DNA of 33,622 nt from Myxococcales bacterium (GTDB lineage: Bacteria; Myxococcota_A; Polyangia; Polyangiales; Polyangiaceae), in NCBI GenBank assembly GCA_021847645.1, contig JAJZQG010000079.1, positions 1 to 33,622 on the forward strand, read 5' to 3'. Within the stretch, counting starts at the first letter, position 1, and every line of letters starts with the position of its first letter. A program made the translations under genes and the position numbers. The notes below the pieces were generated by a model. That model was not told where the DNA came from. It was given only the letters and a program-made list of their open reading frames with translations, and did not search any database. Below, in pieces: positions 1 through 9,252 of the stretch.

Positions 1-665
1 GATTGGGGCGCGGCGGCCAGCAGGGCGCCGCCCACCGCCGCCAGGACGAACAGCGAGGCGGTCTTGCGGGATGCGATGCGCTCGAAGGTTGGGATGTCCA
101 GGTCGACGCGCCCACGACGCTCCAACTGCTCGACCTCGCCGAGCACCAGGTCGTCGAGAGTGGCGGTGGTCATCAGGTCGAGGCGGTGAATGCCGACGCG
201 GCCCATCAACGACAGGGCACGGACGAGCAGCAGGTCGCCCGCAATGACGCTGACGGTATTTCCCCAGGTGCAGCGCGCAGCGGGGCGACCGCGGCGCATC
301 ACGGCATCGTCGATGACGTCGTCGTGCAGGAGCGAGGCGGCGTGGAGCATTTCCACGGCGGCGGCGACGAACAGGGCGTGGGGGGAAGGGGTGCTGTCGG
401 CGACGGTCCAGCGTGCGGTGATGAGCACCACGGCAGGGCGGAGGCGTTTTCCGCCAGCGGCGACGAGGTCGGCCGCGGCGCGAGCGCAGGCGGAGTCAGC
501 GGGGAGGCTGGAGGCCAGCAACTGGTCGACGCGATCGAGGTCGGGGCGGAGCAAGGCGGTGAGGTCTGCCAAGCGGGAGCGCACCTGATCGGCGCCGTCA
601 TTGCGGGAGGCAATGGAAGCGATCTGCGTGAGGCCGGGTTCGTGGAAGAGGGTTCGGGGCTGCAC
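1..665 (-). CDS. Polyprenyl diphosphate synthase, C-terminus outside the window
   Basis: The visible 221 residues are the N-terminal part of a trans-isoprenyl diphosphate synthase, which condenses isopentenyl diphosphate with an allylic diphosphate to make the quinone side chain or a similar polyprenyl chain. Motif GGKRLRP is at residues 71-77, and the first aspartate-rich motif is in SLLHDDVIDDA (D115, D116, D119), followed by RRGRPAAR. The KTA segment (about residue 201) and the EVEQL segment also fit the family. The second aspartate motif lies beyond base 1. I chose GTG at 665 because a TGA stop stands directly before it in frame and no ATG occurs before the conserved core. Chain length (hepta-, octa- or nona-prenyl) cannot be read from this part, so no symbol is given. 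Confidence 0.9.
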   Translation of the reverse strand, partial: MQPRTLFHEPGLTQIASIASRNDGADQVRSRLADLTALLRPDLDRVDQLLASSLPADSACARAAADLVAAGGKRLRPAVVLITARWTVADSTPSPHALFVAAAVEMLHAASLLHDDVIDDAVMRRGRPAARCTWGNTVSVIAGDLLLVRALSLMGRVGIHRLDLMTTATLDDLVLGEVEQLERRGRVDLDIPTFERIASRKTASLFVLAAVGGALLAAAPQ

Positions 666-946
666 TCACTCGTTTCATAACTTTGTGAACCAAACCGGTC
701 AAGCAGCACGCTGTTCCGCCATCCCCGCGAGGATGACATGGCGTCCCGTCGGGCATGCTCGAGCCACAGCAGGCGAGAGCATGATTGACGCTGCGCGCAG
801 GGTACGGCGGAACCTTGCACCGACCCGCGGGACGTTGTAGCGAATAGACATGATGCACGCCGGTGTCCGGCCCGGAAGCTCCAGCGTATTGCCTCGCGGG
901 AAGCTGGCCTTCACAGCGGTGTGGCGTGTTGCAGGCGGTTGACCCG

Positions 947-1909
947 ATGTCCAATGGCGCCCCCAGTGGGGAACGGAAATCGACGGTCGGGGCCACCACG
1001 GATGTCGGGCAGCGCCGCAAGCACAACGAGGACACGATCCTGGTCCGAGAGGACCTGGGGCTGTACGTGGTGGCCGACGGCATGGGCGGGCATCTTGCGG
1101 GCGATGTGGCCAGCAGGACGGCGGTGGACGTCATCGAGGAGTTCTTCGAGCAGACCGAGGTCGGATGGGAACCGGAGGTGCCGCCGGAGCAGCACCGGGA
1201 CTTGGATGACGGCGGACTGAGGTTGCTGGCGGCCGTCACGCAGGCCAACGCGGCGGTACACGCGGAGGCCGAATCGCAGGAAGTGCGTCGAGGGATGGGC
1301 ACCACGGTGGTGGCCGCGCACCTGACGTCAGACGGAATGATCCGCGTGGCGCACGTGGGCGACAGCAGGTGCTATCGGCTCGGCGGCAGCGAACTGGAGC
1401 AGATCACACAGGACCACTCGTTCGTGAACAACCTGCGGTGGTCCTCGCCGGACCTGTCGGACGCGGAGCTGGCCGGAGCGCCCAAGAACATCATCACCAG
1501 GGCGCTGGGCACTCGTCCATCGGTCGAGGTCGACGTGCGCTCGGAGCTGACGCTGCCGGGGGACATGTACCTGTTGTGCTCGGACGGGCTGAGCGGGTTC
1601 GTGGATTCGGGGGAGATCCTTGGCATCCTGCGGCAGTCGGAGGATCCGCAGCAGGCTACGGACGCGCTCATCGCGGCGGCGAATTCCCACGGGGGCAAGG
1701 ACAACATCTCCGCGATTGTCATCCGCATGGACGACAACGAAGACACGGTGCCGATCTCCCGGGCGGAGGTCGCGGAGGCGAGCAGTCCTCCACTTCGGTT
1801 CGATGCCGACTCGGGCAAGTGGCGGTGCAGCCAGTGCGGCCACGAGCACGTGGAGGGCACGTCGTTCTGCGTGGAGTGCGGCCAGGCGTTCCTGGACCCG
1901 ACAGCGTGA
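947..1909 (+). CDS. PP2C-type serine/threonine phosphatase with C-terminal zinc ribbon
   Basis: A 320-residue metal-dependent protein phosphatase of the PPM/PP2C (Stp1/PrpC) type, expected to remove phosphate from Ser/Thr residues put on by Hanks-type kinases in the cytoplasm. Family motifs are all present: GxRRKHNED (E28, D29), VVADGMGG (D44), GMGTT (117-120), HVGDSRCY (137-143), CSDGL (D213) and GKDN (D252, N253). After the phosphatase core comes a short linker and a four-cysteine zinc ribbon, C294-x2-C297 and C308-x2-C311, ending at the C-terminus. ATG 947 starts the protein just before the core; an in-frame GTG at 863 would add 28 residues that look non-coding. No partner kinase lies in the window. 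The zinc ribbon is an unusual appendage that may bind a partner. Confidence 0.93.
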   Translation: MSNGAPSGERKSTVGATTDVGQRRKHNEDTILVREDLGLYVVADGMGGHLAGDVASRTAVDVIEEFFEQTEVGWEPEVPPEQHRDLDDGGLRLLAAVTQANAAVHAEAESQEVRRGMGTTVVAAHLTSDGMIRVAHVGDSRCYRLGGSELEQITQDHSFVNNLRWSSPDLSDAELAGAPKNIITRALGTRPSVEVDVRSELTLPGDMYLLCSDGLSGFVDSGEILGILRQSEDPQQATDALIAAANSHGGKDNISAIVIRMDDNEDTVPISRAEVAEASSPPLRFDADSGKWRCSQCGHEHVEGTSFCVECGQAFLDPTA

Positions 1910-2050
1910 CCGCGGGGGTTCATCGGAGGCGCGGCGGGGCTGAAGGGCTCGGGCCGCGGGACACCAGGCGTACGGGCGAGCCGGTTGAATCCTCCGGGCC
2001 GGTCCTGGCTCCAACAGGCGTCTCTCCCCTACCCCTTCGGAGATGGTCCC

Positions 2051-2449
2051 ATGTCGACAGCGCTCGTCGTTCTGCTCGTGCTGGTCGTTGGATTCTTCGG
2101 GCTGATGATCGGCCTGAACATGATGATTCGCTGGCGAGCGCAAAAGATGCGGGGCAAGCCGCTTCCGGCGCTGCCCGGGCCCATCGGGGAGAAAATCCGC
2201 AAGGCCGACAAGGGGCTCGTCTACTTCTTCAGCCCGTCGTGCGGCGCGTGCCGTCCCCTGACGCCCAAGCTGCGTTCAATGCACGAGAAGAACAAGAACA
2301 TCTTCCTGATCGACGTATCGCAGCAGCTGGACGTGGCGCGGGCGCTGTCGATCATGGCGACCCCGAGCATCGTCGAGGTGGAGCGGGGCACGATCGCGGG
2401 CGTGCACATCGGCGTTCCTCCGCAGGACCTGTTGCTGCGCTACGCTTGA
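2051..2449 (+). CDS. Membrane-anchored thioredoxin-like protein
   Basis: A 132-residue protein with one N-terminal membrane helix (about residues 4-26) and a thioredoxin-like domain. The active-site motif is C64-G-A-C67 in SPSCGACRP, and the cis-proline expected opposite it is in ATPSIV (P105). It is therefore a probable thiol-disulfide oxidoreductase or reductant-transfer protein tethered to the inner membrane. Which side the domain faces is not shown by the sequence: the R/K-rich stretch after the helix (RWRAQKMRGK) favours a cytoplasmic domain. ATG 2051 has GGAGA about 8 bases upstream; an in-frame upstream start at 1985 gives residues unlike a leader. Its stop overlaps the start of a 10-codon ORF that leads into the next gene. 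Confidence 0.82.
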   Translation: MSTALVVLLVLVVGFFGLMIGLNMMIRWRAQKMRGKPLPALPGPIGEKIRKADKGLVYFFSPSCGACRPLTPKLRSMHEKNKNIFLIDVSQQLDVARALSIMATPSIVEVERGTIAGVHIGVPPQDLLLRYA

Positions 2450-2481
2450 TGATCGGATTCCGTGCTATGCCGCACGGATGA
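2449..2481 (+). other. 10-codon linking ORF between the thioredoxin-like gene and argE
   Basis: The ORF encodes MIGFRAMPHG. Its ATG overlaps the upstream TGA (TGATG) and its own TGA overlaps the ArgE start (ATGA). ArgE has no Shine-Dalgarno sequence, so ribosomes could reach it by chained reinitiation. Whether the peptide itself matters is unknown. Confidence 0.35.
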
Positions 2482-3674
2482 CGTCGGACCTGGAGCACAG
2501 CAGGAGCTGGGAGATCTGCCGCGAGCTGGTGGCGTTCGACACGGTGCCGGAGCGGAGCAACGTGGCGGCGGCTCAGTGGGCGGCGGACGTGCTCGACCGG
2601 GCGGGCTGGACGGTTCGATGGGTACGCGACCACGCGCTGGGGGCTGACAAGGCGACCGTGCTGGCGTGGGCCGGGCCGCAGGCACCGGGCGGGCTGCTGC
2701 TATCGGGGCATCTGGACGTGGTGCCCTGGGAAACGCAGCGGGGTTGGACGCGTCCGGCCTTGGAGCTCGGGCGCGATGACCGCAGGATGTACGGGCGGGG
2801 CGTGGCGGACATGAAGGGGTTCGTGGCGGGCTGCCTGGAGCTGGCGGAGCGGCTGGATCGCAAGCAGCTTTCGCGGCCGGTGGCGCTGCTGCTGACGTGC
2901 GACGAGGAGCCTGGCTGCTTGGGAATCGCGCGGCAGCTCGAGGAGATCGGCCGGCTGATGCGCGAGATACCTACGCCGAGCGAAGCCGTTCTCGGGGAGC
3001 CGAGCAGCTGGCACGTGTTCTCGGCGCATCGAGGGCACGTGCGCTTGCCGGTCACCGTGCTGGGCCGCGGCGGACACAGCAGCCGTCCCGATCTGGGCAT
3101 CAATGCGATTGATGCAGCTGCCGACGCGGTAGCTGCGGTCCGGCGGCTTGCCGGCACGATGGCAGCCAGGGCCAGCGAGAGGGCGCGCAGGCTCTACCCG
3201 CAGCACCCTGCCGTACCGTTCAACGTAGGAACGATCCGTGGCGGCGTCGCGATCAACATGATCCCCGAAGCGTGCGAGGTGGCGCTGGGGTTCCGTCCCG
3301 CCGAGCCTCGCGAGATCAGCGCGCTGCTCGCGGAGCTGAAGGATGCGATTGGAGCCGCGGTCAAGGCGGCGCATCCCGAGGCGCGCGTGGAGTACGGCGA
3401 GCCGGTGATCACGCCGCCGTTGGTGCCTGGTCCCGAGGGCCCGACCGCACGTGCGCTGCGGATGCTCACGGGTCAGGACGAGTTCCTCGGAGCGCCGTAT
3501 GCGACGGACGCGGCCCACCTTCAGCAGCTGGGGATGTCCTGCTACATCTGGGGGCCCGGGGAGCTGGAGCAGGCTCACCAACCCGACGAATCGCTCCTGC
3601 TGTCGTCGTTCGCGGCCTTGCCTTCGAGGCTCGAGACGCTGGTGTATCGAACGTGCGTGCAGCCGTCCGCGTGA
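2478..3674 (+). CDS. argE: M20-family deacetylase, ArgE (acetylornithine deacetylase) type
   Basis: A 398-residue zinc peptidase-fold enzyme that most resembles N-acetylornithine deacetylase, which hydrolyses N2-acetylornithine to ornithine and acetate in arginine synthesis. Metal-site and catalytic residues are visible in order: H78 and D80 in SGHLDVVPW, D111 in GRGVADMKGF, E143-E144 in CDEEPG, E174 in LGEPSSW, and H367 in EQAHQPDE. RGGHSSRPDLGINAI (around H200) marks the dimerisation/lid domain. The DMKGF wording separates ArgE from DapE fairly well, but a related amidohydrolase (succinyl-diaminopimelate or N-acetyl-citrulline type) cannot be excluded. The start is the only ATG after the upstream stop; it lacks a ribosome binding site and is probably coupled to the gene before it. 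Confidence 0.85.
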   Translation: MTSDLEHSRSWEICRELVAFDTVPERSNVAAAQWAADVLDRAGWTVRWVRDHALGADKATVLAWAGPQAPGGLLLSGHLDVVPWETQRGWTRPALELGRDDRRMYGRGVADMKGFVAGCLELAERLDRKQLSRPVALLLTCDEEPGCLGIARQLEEIGRLMREIPTPSEAVLGEPSSWHVFSAHRGHVRLPVTVLGRGGHSSRPDLGINAIDAAADAVAAVRRLAGTMAARASERARRLYPQHPAVPFNVGTIRGGVAINMIPEACEVALGFRPAEPREISALLAELKDAIGAAVKAAHPEARVEYGEPVITPPLVPGPEGPTARALRMLTGQDEFLGAPYATDAAHLQQLGMSCYIWGPGELEQAHQPDESLLLSSFAALPSRLETLVYRTCVQPSA

Positions 3675-3818
3675 GGCGGGCCCGGAGATCGGTGCACGAC
3701 TACTGAAGAATCGGCGCCGGTCTGGAATCGGCGATTCCGGCTCTCATGCGCTGTCATCGCGTCCAACCCGGCTGTATGCTGCGCCGGTCGCCGCATCGTG
3801 CTCGCGACGGATTCGGAC

Positions 3819-6800
3819 ATGCGCACCACGCTCATCATTTCCTTGCCGGTTCTCGTTCTGTGCGCCTCGGTGGGCGCCGACGCTGCGCCCGTACGCGCGA
3901 ATGCTCCGCAAGCCGGGCGCGGAGGGCCGGCCGCATCGGGGGAATTGCCGCTGACGCCGGCAGCGCGACTGCCCTCTAACGATCCGGACGAGCGCGTCTC
4001 GGTGTACGTGGTGCTGCAAGGGCGTTCCGCGGTGGAGTCGGTTCCGCGCGGAGTAGCACCGGACTCGAACCAGGGTCGTGCCGTGATTCGTCGGGAGACC
4101 GAGCATCTGCGCGCCTGGCACCGGACCGTTGCGCGCCGCCTCGAAGGGATGGGGGCTCGCGAGGAAGCGGACCTCATCCGGCTCGCCAACGCCATCCAGG
4201 TCAACGTCCCGGTGCGGCTGGCCGCCGGGCTCGCGCGCGTGCCGGGAGTCGTGGCTATCGAACGCGTTCCGCGCTACGACCGCTCGCTGACGTCGGCCGT
4301 ACCGTTCGTCGGGGCGCCCGCGCTATGGGGCAATCCGGGTCTTGCGGTGACGGGCAAGGGCGTCCGCGTCGGCATCGTGGACACGGGCATCGATTACCTG
4401 CATGCGGACTTCGGTGGCCCCGGCGCGGTTGCCGACTACCAACAGAACGATCGGACGGTGATCGAGCCCGGAACGTTCCCGACCTCGAAGGTGGTAGGTG
4501 GATGGGACTTCGTGGGCGACGACTACACCGGAACGAATTCGCCCGTGCCGGACCCGGACCCGCTGGACTGCGCGAGAATGCAGAGCCAGTACATCTCGGG
4601 AGGACATGGCACCCACGTGGCGGGCATCGCGGCCGGCCAAGGCGTGTTGACGGACGGCACGCCCTTCGACGGTCCCTACGAAGCGTCCTACGACCCGTCG
4701 ATATTCCGCGTAGGGCCTGGCGTGGCGCCGGAGGCATCGCTGGTCGCGCTCAAGATCTTCGGTTGTGACGGCTCGACGACGATGGTGGCGGCGGCGTTGG
4801 AGTGGGCAGTCGATCCGAACGGCGACGGGGACACGAGCGATCGGCTGGACGTGGTCAACATGTCGCTCGGAGGTTCGTACGGACTGCAGACGCCAACGGA
4901 CGAGAAGGTGCTGGCGAACCTCACGGCGGCGGGCACGATGGTGGTCGTGGCTGCGGGCAATGACGGCGACACGTTCTACGCGACGGGTGAGCCTTCGACG
5001 TCGACCGAGGTGCTGTCGGTAGGAGCGACGACGGACGTGGTGACCTACCAGGCGCTGCGAGTCGACGCGCCAACCTCCATCGCGGGGGACATGGCTTGCG
5101 TGGAGGGCGGCTTCACCAAGCCACTGTCGCAAAGCGGCCCGCTCACCGGGCAACTGATCCAAGCGCAGCCGGCCAACGGCTGCTCCGCGCTGACGAATGC
5201 GTCGGCTCTCCACGGCAAGGTTGCGTTGGTGGATCGAGGGAGCTGCACGTTCGTCGACAAGCTGAAGAACGCCTACGCGGCGGGGGCCGCGGCGGTGGTG
5301 GTGGCGGACAATGCGGCCAACGAGCCGCCGTTCGCCATGGGAGGAGACGGAAGCACGACGGTCGGCATCCCTGGCGTGATGATCGCGAAGTCGGATGGCG
5401 ACGCGATTCGTCCCGAGCTGGCGCAAGGGGTGACGGTGACGCTGGACGCGTCGAACATCTATGCGTCGAGCGCGGACGCGGACGAGATGGCGGACTTCAG
5501 CTCGAGGGGTCCGCGTTCGGAGGACAACCGGCTCAAGCCGGACATCACGGCGCCCGGCGTATCGATCGACTCGGCAGGCGTGGGAACAGGCGCGGACCCT
5601 CGAGAGATGAGCGGCACCAGCATGGCCTGTCCGATGGTCACGGGGGGTGCGGCCTTGGTGCGTCAGGCCAACCCGTCGTTCAGCCCCTACGACGTGAAAG
5701 CGGCCATGATGAACACGGCCGCACCGATCAAGGATGCCGCTGGCCGCGCCGTGCCCGCATCGCTCGCTGGCGCTGGCCGAATGCAGGTGGACCGGGCGGC
5801 CCGCTCTATGGTGCTAGCCGCCACGGACGAGGTGTCGGGCGCCGTGTCGGTCTCGTTCGGAAGCATGGTGACGGCCGAGCCTGCGAGCGCGACGCGCTCG
5901 ATCGTGGTGGATAATCGTGGGGATCAGGCCGTGACGCTGGACGCGGTGGTGGAGCCTGCGTTCGTGCCGGCGGGTGTGAGCGTGACGCTGGAGCCGACGC
6001 AGGTGCAGGTGCCGGCGAAGGGAACGGCGAAGGTCACGGTGACATTGTCGGTGGACCCGGCCGCTCTGCCGATCGAAGCGCCGGACCCGGACACCCCGGC
6101 GACGATTTCGTTGGGGGGCGGGCAGAGCTATGCGCGGCACTTCCTGACCGAAGCCAGCGGCGTCGTGGCGTTGCGCGCGCCTGGCGCCAGCGACGGCGAC
6201 GAGCTGCGCGTGCCGTTCCACGGCGTGGTTCGCGCGGGCTCGGAGCTCACGGGCGAGCTGGCCGCCAGGTGCGAGGACGCCCCGGCGGATGAGATTCAAA
6301 TCCCAATCACGGGCGCGTCGGCACACAAGGAGCCCGTAACCTCGGCGTTCCAGCTGGTGGCGACCAGCCCGCAGTCGCCCGTGGAGACCGCGGACGAGAT
6401 GACCACGGACCTGGTGGCGGTCGGCGTGGCGACCAACGCTGCGACCGCGGCAAGCTTCGACAAGGCATCCGTGTACTTCGGGCTGGCGGTCGCCGGCACG
6501 TGGACGACGCCTGCGAAAGGCCAGCTGAGCCTGGTGGGCGTGGGGATCGACACGAACGGGGACGGCAAGAGCGACTACAACGTATTCGCGGAGCCGCTGT
6601 CGAAGGACGCACCGTACGCGGACGTGTTGACGGCCACCACCTACCAGACATCGACGGGCGCGGTGGTGGGGCGGAGATTTCTGAACCTCGTGCCACGGGA
6701 CGTGTACAACACGGAACCATTCAACAACAGCGTGGTGGTGCTGCCGGTAACGTTGAGCACGATCGGGCTGTCGGAGGGCAACACTGCATTCCAGTTCTAC

Positions 6801-7616
6801 GCGTTCACGCAGGGACTGACGTTCCCCGCGACGAAGGATTCGACGGCATGGGCGACGTACGATCCGTATCACGCGCCGCTGGACACGGCGCGCGACGCGA
6901 AGGACGGCATCCCGTTCTGGCCGGGTCTGAGCCCGCTGCGGGTCCATGTGAACCAGGGCGAGGCGGGAGGGGAGCCGCTGCCGTCCGTGCTCTTGCTGTT
7001 CCACAGCAACATCGCTGGGAAGCGCTGGCAGGTGGTGGACGTGGCGAACGCGACCGTCGCGCCGGTGGGCGACCTGAAGCTCGAGGCCAAGGCGCCCGGG
7101 CAGGTCGAGCAGAACGCGACGACGGAGATCAGCTGGACAGTGACCAACGCCGGGCAGACCGAGGCCGCGGATGCGAAGCTCGAGATATCGATCGAGGGAG
7201 CGGACAGCATCGGCACGGTGACGTCGAGCCAGGGCACGTGCAGCACGAAGGGCGCGACGATCGATTGCGCGATCGGAGCGGTGGCGGCTGGAGCGTCGAT
7301 GCGGGTGAGCGTGGAAGTGGGGACGGACGAGTCGGACATCCACGCATTGGCCGCCGTGGGCACGACGCCGGACTGCGACTCGGCGCCTGGCGACAATCGG
7401 ACATCGACGACGATCCAGGTCGGGGACGTGCAGACGGGTGGCACGGGTGGGACTGGACCAGCGATGAGCGATCGGGCAATCGACGGTTACGAACCGGGCG
7501 GCGGATGCAGTTGCGCGGTCGCAGGCGATCGTCGGGGCACCGCGAGCGGAGCAGCGGCCGGCGCGATCGGCTTGGCGATGTTGTGGTGGACCCGGCGCAG
7601 ACGACGCACGAACTGA
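3819..7616 (+). CDS. Secreted subtilisin-like S8 protease with PA domain and MYXO-CTERM-like tail
   Basis: A 1265-residue exported serine protease. A signal peptide covers about residues 1-22 and is followed by an inhibitor-I9-like propeptide (about 45-150). The catalytic set is D188 in IVDTGID, H263 in GGHGTHVAG, oxyanion N381 in AAGNDGD, and S601 in SGTSMACP. A PA (protease-associated) domain is inserted before the serine, around residues 430-545 (GKVALVDRGSCTFVDK). Downstream are beta-rich domains, including a CARDB/DUF11-like one near residues 1085-1190. The C-terminus has a Gly/Cys motif (GGGCSCAVAG), a hydrophobic helix and RRRRR, the layout of the MYXO-CTERM sorting signal, so the protein is probably surface-anchored or processed. 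ATG 3819 puts the signal peptide at the N-terminus; GTG 3798 would add seven residues. Confidence 0.93.
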   Translation: MRTTLIISLPVLVLCASVGADAAPVRANAPQAGRGGPAASGELPLTPAARLPSNDPDERVSVYVVLQGRSAVESVPRGVAPDSNQGRAVIRRETEHLRAWHRTVARRLEGMGAREEADLIRLANAIQVNVPVRLAAGLARVPGVVAIERVPRYDRSLTSAVPFVGAPALWGNPGLAVTGKGVRVGIVDTGIDYLHADFGGPGAVADYQQNDRTVIEPGTFPTSKVVGGWDFVGDDYTGTNSPVPDPDPLDCARMQSQYISGGHGTHVAGIAAGQGVLTDGTPFDGPYEASYDPSIFRVGPGVAPEASLVALKIFGCDGSTTMVAAALEWAVDPNGDGDTSDRLDVVNMSLGGSYGLQTPTDEKVLANLTAAGTMVVVAAGNDGDTFYATGEPSTSTEVLSVGATTDVVTYQALRVDAPTSIAGDMACVEGGFTKPLSQSGPLTGQLIQAQPANGCSALTNASALHGKVALVDRGSCTFVDKLKNAYAAGAAAVVVADNAANEPPFAMGGDGSTTVGIPGVMIAKSDGDAIRPELAQGVTVTLDASNIYASSADADEMADFSSRGPRSEDNRLKPDITAPGVSIDSAGVGTGADPREMSGTSMACPMVTGGAALVRQANPSFSPYDVKAAMMNTAAPIKDAAGRAVPASLAGAGRMQVDRAARSMVLAATDEVSGAVSVSFGSMVTAEPASATRSIVVDNRGDQAVTLDAVVEPAFVPAGVSVTLEPTQVQVPAKGTAKVTVTLSVDPAALPIEAPDPDTPATISLGGGQSYARHFLTEASGVVALRAPGASDGDELRVPFHGVVRAGSELTGELAARCEDAPADEIQIPITGASAHKEPVTSAFQLVATSPQSPVETADEMTTDLVAVGVATNAATAASFDKASVYFGLAVAGTWTTPAKGQLSLVGVGIDTNGDGKSDYNVFAEPLSKDAPYADVLTATTYQTSTGAVVGRRFLNLVPRDVYNTEPFNNSVVVLPVTLSTIGLSEGNTAFQFYAFTQGLTFPATKDSTAWATYDPYHAPLDTARDAKDGIPFWPGLSPLRVHVNQGEAGGEPLPSVLLLFHSNIAGKRWQVVDVANATVAPVGDLKLEAKAPGQVEQNATTEISWTVTNAGQTEAADAKLEISIEGADSIGTVTSSQGTCSTKGATIDCAIGAVAAGASMRVSVEVGTDESDIHALAAVGTTPDCDSAPGDNRTSTTIQVGDVQTGGTGGTGPAMSDRAIDGYEPGGGCSCAVAGDRRGTASGAAAGAIGLAMLWWTRRRRRTN

Positions 7617-7701
7617 CGCGCATGCTCGAACGTCGCTCGGGTGCTCTCACGAAGTGGCGAGGCAGGCCCGAGTGGCGATGTGTCGTGAGGTGCGTGTCGC
7701 G

Positions 7702-9252
7702 TCAGCGAAGGGGAAGGCCGAGCGCCGTACGGAGGTGGCGCCACTGTGCGACGAGCACGGGGTGGTTCGGGTACTTGGGCATGTGCTCTTCGACCAGCGA
7801 CAAGGCGTCATCGAGCAGGTTCTGCGACTCGTAGAACGCGACCTCCTCGAGCACGGCGGCGACGCCTTCTTCATCGGCGACAGCCGAATCGGACACGACG
7901 CGCGCGGTATCGTCCTCGAGGGCACCGAGGTCGTAGGTGGGGATGGACCTGGCGGCGGGCGGCACGCCGAGGCCGCGCGGAGGCTCTTCGGGGTGCGGGG
8001 ACTCGATGTCGAGGTCGTCGTAGTCCGTTCCGGAAAAGGTATCCTCCAGGTGGGCCGAGGAGCCCGCGAAGCGGAACTCGTCGGCGGGCCGGGGTGCAGG
8101 GGGCGCTTCGATGTCGTCGTCGGGCGCTCCGATGTCCTCGAAGGCTTCCTCTTCGTAGCGGACGTTACCGAAGGACTCGGGCTCGAGCTCCTCGAGGTTG
8201 TAGGAATCCTCGGCGGCAGTTGGCGGCGGTAGCGGCGCTGGGCGCCGGGCAGGCTCGACGACGACTTCCGGAGCACGCTCAGGCGAGGGCTTTTCGCTGG
8301 GGCGCGGCAAGGGATTCTCGACCATCCCGAGCGAAGCGGCAGCCTGACGCACGTTGTCGTCGGTGGGAGCCTCGACCATCAGGCGCGAGACGAGCTCTCG
8401 CGAAGCCTCCGTATCGCCCGCGTCGAGCAGGGTGCGCAGCAGCAGCTTGCGAATCTCGGTGGCCTTGGGCCGCTGGCCCACGGCGTCGAGCGCCCTGGCG
8501 AGCACGCGCAGCGTCTCCGGATCACGCTGGGTCGACTGAAAGCAGGCCTGGAGCCGGTTGAGGGCGATGACGCCGTCGCCCGGCACGCCGCGATCGAGAT
8601 ACAGGTCGGCCACCTTGCGGGCGAGCACCGGATCGGCCCGATACGCATACGCGCGTTCGTACACCTGGATAGCCTCTTCGTGACGGCCGGACGCCACGAG
8701 CAGCTCGCCCAAGGCGGTGAGCTCCAGGATGGCGCCTTCGGTGTCGCCCGCGGCGACCAGCGCGTCGACGAGCCGAGCGCGCAGGCGGCCATCATCCTTG
8801 CGCAAATCAGCCAGCTGGCGGATCGCGTCGAGGGCGTCGCGGTGGCGGCCAGCCCTCTCGAGCATGGTGGCGTACTCGTCGTAGGCGATGACGGCCTCGC
8901 CGACGAGCCCCTGGTCCTGATAGAGGCGGGCGAGCTTGGGGAGCAGGTGTGCGAACTGGTCGGCGCGATCGGCGAGGCGCTGCTGCACCAAGGCGCGCGC
9001 CTGCTTGTACATGGCGACGGCCTTGGCGTTGAATCCATTCTCGGCGAAGCGGTCGCCGATCTCCGCGAGGGTGGTGGCCGACGCGTCGAATGCGCCCATG
9101 CGCATCTGTGCCTCGGCGAGGCGCTGCAGCGTGCGATCGTCGCCGGGCTGCTCCTTGATGATTTTGCGGTACTCGACGATGGCCTTGTCGTAGCGGCCCT
9201 TGGCGATGAGCTTTTGCGCGGCCTCGAGGATCTTTTCGCGATCGATGCTCAC
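7702..9252 (-). CDS. Tetratricopeptide-repeat protein with acidic linker
   Basis: A 516-residue soluble protein without signal peptide. Residues 1-310 are an array of helix pairs of TPR type (for example GRYDKAIVEYRKIIKEQPGD, and later GRHEEAIQVYERAY and LADLYLDRG-like turns), typical of a protein-protein scaffold. Residues about 315-440 form a Pro/Glu/Asp-rich disordered linker (DDDIEAPP, DDLDIESPHPEEPPRG). A last helical hairpin follows (NLLDDALSLVEEHMPKYPNHP). GTG 9252 is preceded at 11 bases by GGAG. TPR proteins with this acidic middle are common in Myxococcota, but I cannot name a partner. It runs convergent to the protease gene and divergent from the response regulator. Confidence 0.85.
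   Translation of the reverse strand: MSIDREKILEAAQKLIAKGRYDKAIVEYRKIIKEQPGDDRTLQRLAEAQMRMGAFDASATTLAEIGDRFAENGFNAKAVAMYKQARALVQQRLADRADQFAHLLPKLARLYQDQGLVGEAVIAYDEYATMLERAGRHRDALDAIRQLADLRKDDGRLRARLVDALVAAGDTEGAILELTALGELLVASGRHEEAIQVYERAYAYRADPVLARKVADLYLDRGVPGDGVIALNRLQACFQSTQRDPETLRVLARALDAVGQRPKATEIRKLLLRTLLDAGDTEASRELVSRLMVEAPTDDNVRQAAASLGMVENPLPRPSEKPSPERAPEVVVEPARRPAPLPPPTAAEDSYNLEELEPESFGNVRYEEEAFEDIGAPDDDIEAPPAPRPADEFRFAGSSAHLEDTFSGTDYDDLDIESPHPEEPPRGLGVPPAARSIPTYDLGALEDDTARVVSDSAVADEEGVAAVLEEVAFYESQNLLDDALSLVEEHMPKYPNHPVLVAQWRHLRTALGLPLR

Noticed and set aside
863..946. N-terminal extension of the PP2C gene from GTG 863
   Set aside because: The added residues lack protein character, and the catalytic core starts normally from ATG 947.
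666..946. Promoter pair TTGCAC (815) and TAGCGA (838) before the PP2C gene
   Set aside because: The spacing is right, but the -10 is a poor match, so I do not list it.
7617..7701. Terminator between the convergent protease and TPR genes
   Set aside because: The only stem (CTCGGG with CCCGAG) has six pairs and a loop of over 20 bases, with no T-run.
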